A stretch of 64,000 nucleotides of DNA. It comes from Cryptomeria japonica (taxonomy: Eukaryota > Streptophyta > Pinopsida > Cupressales > Cupressaceae). Positions 56,435 to 64,000 of this stretch are shown piece by piece. A program made the position numbers and the translations under genes. A model generated the notes under the pieces. The model was not told where the DNA came from, made no database searches, and saw only the letters and a program-made list of their open reading frames with translations. The stretch spans positions 261,134,437 to 261,198,436 of the forward strand of contig NC_081410.1 in assembly GCF_030272615.1 (NCBI RefSeq), read 5' to 3'. Position 1 is the stretch's first letter. Each line of letters starts with the position of its first letter.

Positions 56435-58097
56435 TGTCCCCCAGGAAGGACATACTCCTTCCCATTTCTTAGTGTTCTATGTCCTTTGGCACTTGTAGCC
56501 ATTAGTAGCTTGTCTGCATTGGTTTTACAACCTCTCTTCCTCAGAGAAGTAAAGGATGGTTTGCTACATCTAGACTTAGTCTACTCAATGCCCAATTCCA
56601 CTATAGGAATATTTTTTTTTCTCTCTGAATCCTCTTCCTCCTCTGATTCCTAATTACTTGTATCTACGACATCCAACATATCTTCTCCATCAGAGTCCTC
56701 ATTATGTACAATAGGTGTTTCCTCATTAATATGTGGCTCCTCTGTATTTGGTTGCTCCATGTAGACCTGCTAATCTTCTCCAACAGTTTCAAATTGAGCA
56801 TCACCCCCATTGGTGGTCCCACACATTGTGGGATGACATTGGATAATAGCATTTTCTTGAGAAGTCTGTGCTAGAGAGGATGACAAATTATTTGTTTTTG
56901 GAATAGGTTCATTTTGCGGGGAAACCATTGTTCTCTCTGGTTCTCTTGAAGCCGCAACATTAGCTATTTGTTGTAGTGGAATATCCCCTGCCTTCACATT
57001 GACCACACGAGGCTGTGAGGATTTTTCTTGACAAATTCATTGAATCTAGGATCCCCATTCTGATTGAATTTCAATTTCTCCTGGGATTTTCTACAAGTGA
57101 GATATCTTTATACATAATTTGGCATAGTCACCCCATTTTTCATCAACGACAAGGCCCTCAATTTACTGCACTTCCCCCAGTCCTTTGGCTATTTCCTTCA
57201 GAACTTCTATATCCTAGTATTCGGCTGACAATTCATATAATCTGATCCAAATAGGGTTCTTGCTAAATTCGAATTTTCAGGGGGTGAAATTCGAAACCCA
57301 TCGATCCATGAGAAGGGTGTGTCCGTCCATGGTATGGCATCCCCGCTGAAGTATAATATCCCTCTTTGCTGCTGTGGGTGCATAAACCAGAAAGAAGTTA
57401 TTGGGCAGTTTGTGAAGATCAAAATCATCACCCTAATTCACTTTCAGTCCATCTCTTAGTTTACCCGAGTCGATGTCTTCTCCCTCCCATTTTACAATGA
57501 TGCCCATATCCATATTCTTATTGATTGATTTTTTGATATGCTCTTGTCTGAGTTTGATTGGGATGCGGTTTGAATTCATCAATTTGGCTGGAATGTCTAC
57601 GCGATTCTGAGGGTATTCCATTGGGGTATGGGTTTTTGCCTTCTGCTTAGGGATTTGCTTGATTTTACCTCTCCAATTATTGGATGTATCCACATTCATC
57701 CCATTCTATTTAAACCATCTGCGCCTAGGGTTTCTTCTGGGGAATTGATGTTTGTCATGCCTAGGGCGCCCCTTATCTCTGTATTGCCTTGCTGGATGCC
57801 AGTTTCGCTAGTAAGGATCAAACTGCCATGCTTTGTTGACCCATCTTCCAGATTCGAAGACCCACTATGGCTCGTGTTGTTCTTCCAGTGTTTGCTTCCC
57901 ATACACTTTCCGTCCATTGGAGACCTTGTTTCTGAGCACGTGAGTGGGGAATTCTCTCTCCACTTCATCTCCCCATCTTTCTGCTTGATCATGATTGCGC
58001 CGTGTATCTTCTCCCTCTGGTTCATGCCTCTGCTCCTACCCCCATCTTGCATCATGCCTCTGCTTTGCTGCCCGATTGCGAACCTGACTTGTGCCAT
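56431..58097 (-). pseudogene. LINE ORF1 (DUF4283-like)
   Basis: The frame starts MAQVRFAIGQQSRGMMQ at 58097. It has a basic/Ser-rich N-terminus, a DUF4283-like domain at about 57430-57060 (KLPNNFFLVYAPTAAKRD, DRWVSNFTP, NPIWIRLYELSAEY) and an acidic tail ending EYVLPGGQ. The stop TGA (56433-56431) overlaps the ORF2 ATG (56434-56432) as ATGA. At least six TAG stops interrupt it. I found no intact zinc knuckle. It would bind LINE RNA. Confidence 0.75.
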
Positions 58098-58134
58098 TTT
58101 TTAAATGATTATACAAACCTAACTATGTTGTGCC

Positions 58135-59080
58135 AACAATTGTTGATTGATTGTTGTTTATGTTGATGACATTATTTTTGAAGGTAATAGTGGTGCAATG
58201 TGTAAAGAGTTAGAGTCATGGGATGCATAAAGAGTTTGAAATGTTAATGCTTGTCGAGTTGTCATTCTTTTTTCATTTGCATATTTCTCAATAAAAAGGG
58301 TATATTCATTTCTTAGACCAACTACATAAGAGAGATGTTGAGTAAGTTTAAGATGGAAGTAAAAACCGGTAAGTACATCTATTATTACTAGGTGTAAATT
58401 GATCAAGGATAATGAGTTTTCTCTTACAAATTAGACCTTGTACAATTAAATGATTGGGAGTTTATTGTATGTTACTGGTTCTAGACTAGATATTATGCAA
58501 GTCATGGGTATGGTTATTATATTCTAGGTTGTGGCAAAGAAAACTCATGTAAAAGAGGTGAAGAGGATATTTAGCTAACTTAAGGCAACAATGGAATTTG
58601 GATTGTGGTATCCCAAGAGTAAAAATTTAAATCTATATAGGCATACACAAATGCAGATTGGGCTAAAAGTATAGATGGATGGAAGAGTACAAGTGGTGAA
58701 GCTTTCTTTCATGGTGACAGTCTTATGTCTTGGTTGAGGAAAAATAAGGATTTAGTATCCATGTCTATTGAAGAAGTAAATTACATTGGAACATTTAAAT
58801 TGTTGCACTCAGGTTTTATGGATGGACCAGAATTTGAAGGAGACAAAAGTATAGTTTGATGAATCTATTTCCATTCTTTATGATAATACAAGTGCCATAA
58901 ACATTTCTAATAATTTAGTAATGCATTCAAGGACAAAAAATATTACAATTAAGTATCATTTTCTAATAGAGAAGGTTGCAAACAAAGAGGTGAAATTGGA
59001 GTATGTTTAGACTAAGGAGAAAATAGAAAACATTCTCACAAAACTTCTTCAAAAGGACAATTTTGAGTGCCTCTGATAGA
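58135..59080 (+). pseudogene. Copia RT C-terminus and RNase H
   Basis: The catalytic motif VVYVDDIIFEGNSG is at about 58150. MIGSLLYVTGSRLDIMQ follows at about 58455, ADWAKSIDGWKSTSGEAFF at about 58651 (RNase H) and YDNTSAINISNNLVMHSRTK at about 58878. Stops such as TAG in LTN*TLYN*MIG stand at Gln/Arg sites. Region 58200-58400 is poorly readable and may hold an indel or rearrangement. Confidence 0.82.
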
Positions 59081-59437
59081 AATTGGGAGTGGTTTCTCCC
59101 TCTTATTGAATCTAGAGGAAGTACAAGTTGAGGGGGATTGTTGACCCCCCTACTGGAAGTAGACTTGGTGGGCTTGCAAATTATTTCAGTTCATGATTTG
59201 GGGAAACATAAAAAGTGGACACGTTGATGAATTTTAAAACTCAAGATGAAAGGGGGAGTGTATCTGGAATGCTATATCTTTTAGATGAGATTTTGGTCCT
59301 TATCCATTGAAGTCAAAGGGGGAACCCAAAATGCTTCAAATGCTCAAAACATTCAATTATATCATGTAGGGGAAGTTTCAAATAAGTTTGGTTTGTGTTG
59401 ATGTGCTAAAAACATTTTGTTGTTTGCCATCAATGAC

Positions 59438-59449
59438 AAAGGGAGAGAT
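59438..59449 (+). other. Copia polypurine tract
   Basis: aaagggagagat precedes the LTR start at 59450, though a transition (TGTTG to TATTG) has changed the first bases of the LTR. Two other purine-rich sites (59128-59136 and 59250-59259) are weaker candidates. Confidence 0.55.
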
Positions 59450-60761
59450 TATTGACTATATGTTGTCATTAATGTCAAAGGTCTATCAAAGGAGTTTAGT
59501 TAGTGTCAAAGGAGCTCAGTGTGGATTCAGATCAAAATATAGTTGTATAGAAACAACTTTCCTAATGTCCATGCCTGAGCATTTTAGTTCTAGAGGTATA
59601 ATGACAAGTTGTGAAATTAGTTATAGTATGATTGCATTATCATCTTGTATCTATTCTAGGTGGTGAAAGTGATTTAAAAGTATTTACAATATGTTATTGA
59701 GGTTTGTTTCTCAGGTACTATTTTACACTATTAACTTGTTTTGTTCCATATTGTACCACACTTGAGAATTATGACCTATGGTTTGGAAGGATAATATGTC
59801 TACACATTTCCAGTCAAATTCCAAAGTTTTAGGAGTTGAGCATTAGTGAACATAAAGTTAGAAGTGATAGAATGGTCACTATACTAGTGGGCCAATTGGG
59901 TTGATGTTTCAGTTTGATGTGCCAAAGGTGTGTAACATGTGCTCACCCAATATATTATGTGGCTGACTGTTATGACTAGATAAGTCTACATTGAGAAACA
60001 CATAACATGTTGTTTCTTCTAGAGTAATCTATGGGCTTTCAGACCTAGCCTATTACACATTTGGTTAAATGTTATTCTTTTGGCCAACTTGCAGATGCAA
60101 TATTTTTTTCTTAGGCCAACATGTGAATGTGTATGTGAATGCAATAATCATTGTAACACACACATAGTGGATCTAGGTTCATTTCTAGTGTGTTTGTTAT
60201 TGTCATATCCAATAATTGAATGATTTATGTGTAGCATGTAGGTGATGCTACGTGAGTTGCATCCCAATCATTGTGTGTTTTCATTAGAATGTCATATGCA
60301 TTGTGTGAGGAGGTTTTGAAGGATATTTAGATCAAAAGTAAGTTGTGTATTCAGTCTTGAAGGTCTATAATTCATGTCTTTAATTTGTATTCCTGGTGGG
60401 ATTAGTGTCTCACTTGCTGAGTTGGTGCTCAAATCTTGGAGTAGGGGATTGGTGTCTTTGATAGGTTGTTGCCTAGTTCATATTGTAAATTCCATTATTA
60501 TATTCCCGCTTTACAAGGCTAGATTTGGCCTATAGATCCAAGTAGTTATTCATTGTGGTTTTCCCCTTTCTAGGTTCCAACAAAAATCTAGTGCTCTCAC
60601 GTGTCGGTGTGTCTTTATGGTTTGATAAATTACTTTATCATTAAGGAAATATTAATGGATGGTGCTATGATATTTTGGATGCATACATGGGAATGTTATT
60701 AATGACAATTAATGTTTAATCAAGTTAAAATTTGCATATATTGATTCACCCCCCTCTAACA
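59450..60761 (+). repeat. Copia 3' LTR (about 1.3 kb)
   Basis: It runs from tattgactatatgttgtc to ctctaaca, with a C-rich motif attcacccccct near the end like that of the LTR at 3175-4294. The start is marked by the purine tract, the end by the CTAACA complement of TGTTAG/TGTTGA. No paired 5' LTR is in the window, so the edges are inferred. Confidence 0.6.
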
Positions 60762-60885
60762 TCCCATTAGTTTAGATTATCTAAATTATACACTGATAAT
60801 TATTTTCCTTATTTAATGAAATTAATTCTAATTATCAAAATTTAGGTAAAATTGATTACTTAAATATTGATTATGTAGATAATGA
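60762..60885. other. Short AT-rich spacer
   Basis: 124 bp between the Copia LTR and the next LTR. Nothing is recognised in it. Confidence 0.5.
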
Positions 60886-62860
60886 TGGCTACATACTAGC
60901 ACCATAATGACTCAATTATGAACATGCACTACAAATATTGTATACCTGAAAGATGGTTAGATGTCAATTAAGAGCAAATATAACAAGCATACCAATGAAA
61001 CATTATATGTGAAGGATCTAAGAGTAAAATAAATCAAACCAATAATCCTCTCAAAAACCATTCCATTGTTCTCTGTCTCATAGGATTCCTCAAGTCATGG
61101 TTGCTCTCAGATCATTGAGCAACTGACCTTTAGAATGACAACTCTAAGAACGAGTGATATGTGATGAAAATGATCTATATGCAATGCATTCTAGATCTAT
61201 AAGATTATAACAAAGCTAGCTATGATGAAGATTATGCTATGATAAAGAAACTAAACATGTTATGATATTGATATTATGCTATGCTAACATGATATATGAT
61301 ATGATAATAATAAAAATGCTTCTAAATGCTTAAGCTTATGATTGAGACAAAGAGAGGCAAAATATGGATTCTAAGACTAAGACTTGGTGATCCCTCACAA
61401 TGAAGAAGTGAGTCATATTTATAGAAGAATTAGGGAATTGGATGGTTAAATTTGGATTATCTTAACAAGGGCTAGGATTGTATGAACCTCAATTCATGTG
61501 ATACTTTCAAATCAATCACATGTTGACAAATGTAAACATGAGAAGGCTTGACAAGAGAGAGAGGGGGCATTAAATGCTTGAGGGACATGATGGCTACCCT
61601 AGGGGGTTTGGTTAGGGTTGAGTTAGTGGATAATACTTTTATCCAAGGGATAAATAGACATGCAAAGGTTAAAGGATAACCATAGTCAAAGCAATGAATG
61701 CTTGAAGAGACATGTGGGTTAAAGGGATGGTTTAATTGGAGAGAAAGTCTATAACCAAGGGTCACAAGTGGGTTAGTTTTAAGACTTTAATGGTTTATGA
61801 AGACTTTGAGGGTTAACTTGTTGAATAAATAAAGCCTTTGATTCTTTGAAAAGTGACTCCTTCCTAATTCCTTTGTTTAGGATTGTAGAAATGTTTAGGA
61901 GAAGATTATACTTAATTAGAAGGGATTAGAAGAATATAGAAGAAGGGTTAGTGTGCAAGTGGATTTTGTAGGAGAATGCAAGTGGGAGGGATTTTTAGGA
62001 TTTTAATTGAAAATAATTAATTTATTTCAATTTATGGGTGCAACTTGCATGAGAGAATGTGAATTTTGGATTTTATTTAAACGAGAAAAAAGGGGGATAA
62101 AGTGTTAAATGCTTGAAGACTTGAAGGAAGTCATTAGAGGCTTGAGAAGCCTCTAGAATGAAACCATTAAAGGTTTGAAGACTTTAAGGGAAAACATTAA
62201 AGGTTTGAGAAGTCTCTAGAATGAAACTATTAAAGGATTGAAGACTTTAAAGGAAGCCAATAAAGGTTTGAGTTGATGGGTTTTGGGTTAACTTTGGTTT
62301 AGGAATGTGAAAACCATTAAAGGGTGATTAGGCTAATAATAGAGGTTTAGACATGATTAGGAGAAATGTTAACTTGCAACTTGTATTTTCTAAAAAGTGC
62401 AAGTGGGGGAGGGATTTTAGGAATTTAAATAAATATTAATTTATTTAAATGTGAGAAAGGGGATTTTAAGGATTTAAATAAACATTAATTTATTTAAACG
62501 TGAGAGATAGGATTTGGGGATTTTAAATAAATATCAATTTATTTAAATGTGAAGGAGGATTTAATTAAACAAATATAATTTATTTATTTAATTAATGGTC
62601 TAAATTTGGTTAAGTGAATTAAATCAAATAAATTGAATAATTTATTTAATTAATAGGAGAAGAAGGTTGGGATGAATTAATTAAATGTTAATTTAATTAA
62701 TAGTTGGAAAAGGGGAAATGATTAATTAAATATGAATTTAATTAATAGTTGGAAAAGGGGAAATGATTAACTAAATGTGAATTTAATTAATAGTTGGATG
62801 AGTGATAATTAAACAAATATAAAACTCATTTAATCAAGTGGACAAAAATAGGTGTCTACA
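60886..62860 (-). repeat. 3' LTR, about 1.97 kb, enlarged by internal tandem repeats
   Basis: Shared with 4442-5893: the cttaacaagggc block, acaaatgtaaacatgag, caaagcaatgaatgcttga, and the AT-rich end. It is about 500 bp longer, partly because of three units of 60-65 bp (gaagactttaa...cattaaaggtttgaga; 62112-62290) and two to four units of 45-55 bp around atttaattaatagttgg and atttatttaaatgtga (62400-62800). Confidence 0.65.
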
Positions 62861-62874
62861 TTTTGCCCCTCTGT

Positions 62875-63269
62875 GAAGTGATGTGTGACCACACGTTGAT
62901 TCAAAGAAAATTTGCCTAATGATGCTGATAAATTTTTTGATTTTCCCTAGATGCTGATGGTTGGATAATGATGTGATGATGCCACCTCGAGAGATGAATA
63001 AGATAGATTTATGCAGTATTCAGGATTTGGACAATCGATTCATTTCTCGATTAAATACTTGATGTTGCTAATTAACTTGATATGATCTCCCAATAAAATG
63101 CCAATTTCTTGATTGCATTGATGTTTTTGTTTAGTTAGATGATTGAATGAGTTTGGTCGCCCTCATGATTGATGAGTGCCAATGATATAAACTCATGATT
63201 TGATAGGTTTGATTGATTGTATGACCTCATGATTGATGAGAGTCATTGATAGGTTAGGTTTGACTGACC
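62875..63269 (-). other. Internal non-coding sequence upstream of the LTR (minus strand)
   Basis: No frame with motifs is seen. Scattered ttgattgat and catgattgat short repeats lead into the tandem array. Confidence 0.45.
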
Positions 63270-63860
63270 TCCTGATTGATAAGAGTTTATGATAGAAACT
63301 CCAATTTTGATGATTTCATGATCATGCAAATGATGGGATAGGATTGATGAACCTTTTATTGATAAGAGTTTATGATAGAAACTCCAATTTTGATGATTTC
63401 ATGACTGTGCCACTTATAGGATAGGTTTGAGGTTGATTGATTGAGAGACTTCGTCACTGATAGGTTAGGTTAGATTAACCTCCTGATTGATAAGAGTTTA
63501 TGATAGAAACTCCAATTTTGATGATTTCATGACCTTGTCACTGATAGGTTAGGTTTAATGAATCTTTGATTGATAAGAGTTTATGATAGAAACTCCAATT
63601 TTGATTATTTTGTGACTGTGCCACTGATAGGATAGATTTGATAAACCTTTGAGTGATAAGGGTTTATGATAGAAACTCCAATTTTTATGATTTCGTGATT
63701 GTTCTACTAATATGATAAATTTGATGAACTTTTGATTAATAAGAGTTTATGATAGAAACTCCAATTTGATGATTTTGTGATTGCGCCATTGATAGGATAG
63801 ATTTTGATTGATAAGAGTTAAGGATATTAACTCCAAATTTGATGATTGCATGAATTCGTC
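63270..63860 (-). repeat. Tandem array of about 83-bp units in the element's internal region
   Basis: The block tgataagagtttatgatag then aaactccaattttgatgatt occurs at about 63277, 63360, 63488, 63571, 63653, 63737 and 63809. The spacing is mostly 82-84 bp; one gap is 128 bp and the last 72 bp. Between blocks is a variable part with gccactgataggataggttt. No coding is seen. It is not a CRISPR array: spacers are also repeated and the host is a plant. Confidence 0.8.
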
Positions 63861-64000
63861 ACTGATAGGTGCTCAAAGAGATTGATTAAGATCTAAAGTG
63901 AGTGGATAGGATAACTGATTGATTGAATTGATCGATTGATAGATAATTGGCTTTTTGTTGATATCACATTCCAAGAAGATTTAGATATGTTGATGTTGGT

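Larger units (their letters stand above)
50136..58134 (-). mobile_element. L1-like LINE inserted in the Copia RT
   Basis: A minus-strand element starts at 58134 and ends at 50136 in a poly-T (plus strand), that is a poly-A tail. It is bordered by the 14-bp duplication. Order on the minus strand: ORF1 (58097-56431), ORF2 with endonuclease, RT, zf-RVT and RNase H (56434-50533), and a 3' untranslated region. A solo LTR (52112-53768) sits inside ORF2. Without it the LINE is about 6.3 kb. Stops are mostly TAG at Gln positions. It has no counterpart of the ORF3 seen in the LINE at 31834. Confidence 0.9.
49780..60761 (+). mobile_element. 5'-truncated Copia element split by a LINE
   Basis: RT and RNase H motifs of a Copia element run from 49787 to 50135 and resume at 58135 after an 8-kb minus-strand LINE. 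A 3' LTR (59450-60761) follows. The 14-bp duplication aacaattgttgatt (50122-50135, 58135-58148) marks the LINE insertion, which split the RT just before the YVDD motif. No 5' LTR, gag or integrase is recognisable in the window. Confidence 0.82.
60886..64000 (-). mobile_element. Minus-strand Ty3-type element: 3' LTR and 3' internal region
   Basis: The minus strand has an internal region (62875-64000 and beyond), a polypurine tract (62861-62874: plus strand ttttgcccctctgt) and then a 3' LTR beginning TGTAGACACC at 62860. The LTR shares many blocks with the 5' LTR at 4442-5893, so the two are the same family but separate insertions. The left end near 60886 is an estimate from a TGATGGCTA start resembling TGATGCAAG at 4442. 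Confidence 0.65.

Noticed and set aside
58158-58406. Minus-strand ORF as a separate gene
   Set aside because: It lies opposite the Copia RT segment, where plus-strand motifs on both sides (YVDD and MIGSLLYVT) show the true coding strand.
63270-63860. A CRISPR-like array
   Set aside because: Spacers are themselves repeats, unit spacing varies, there are no cas genes and the context is plant retroelements.

Overview
This window looks like the repeat-dominated intergenic DNA of a very large plant nuclear genome. A gymnosperm, and perhaps a conifer of the cypress family, is my best guess, inferred from the kinds of retroelement and their old, slow decay. I see no rRNA gene, no functional tRNA gene, no CRISPR array, no bacterial operon and no convincing host protein gene. 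Almost all of the sequence I can assign belongs to retroelements, most of them broken, inserted into each other over a long time.

Layout. (1) 1-~4294: the 3' part of an LTR element whose decayed ORF encodes a helical domain, a Lys/Glu-rich stretch and a C-terminal coiled coil; its 3' LTR starts at 3175. (2) 4442-5893: a minus-strand Ty3-type 5' LTR with a tRNA-Trp-like primer site beside it. (3) 5894-9423: a small LTR-type element with an unrecognised ORF. (4) 9424-~19,400: a minus-strand L1-like LINE, split by a complete minus-strand LTR element (10203-17897, 5-bp TSD GTGGG) that has gag and protease but no visible RT. (5) 21822-42816: a complete 21-kb chromovirus (TSD GGAAA, tRNA-iMet primer site). 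It was split twice: by a 4,976-bp unclassified element (24787-29762, TSD GGAAG) with nearly intact minus-strand ORFs, and by a 7.7-kb LINE (31834-39552, 19-bp TSD) with a third ORF downstream of its RNase H. (6) ~44,980-47,262: remains of another non-LTR element. (7) 49780-60761: a 5'-truncated Copia element, split inside its RT by an 8-kb minus-strand LINE (50136-58134, 14-bp TSD), which is itself split by a solo LTR (52112-53768, TSD CCCTC). (8) ~60,886-64,000: 3' LTR and internal repeats of a relative of element 2.

The most interesting signal is a protein architecture found in three structurally different elements (1-2876, 25700-28880, 37708-39399): an N-terminal helical domain that by eye recalls the plant mobile domain, then a charged linker, then a coiled coil. 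One copy is the third ORF of a LINE and one is nearly intact in a young insertion. Two LINEs on opposite strands also share an ATGA stop-start overlap between ORF1 and ORF2. A 50-nt tRNA-Trp-like stretch ending in CCA next to an LTR is much longer than an ordinary primer-binding site.

Decay is mostly by C-to-T/G-to-A transitions. Nearly all in-frame stops I checked are explained by CAG, CAA, CGA or TGG becoming a stop codon, as expected for long-methylated plant transposons. All domain calls are from reading motifs; no database search was made.
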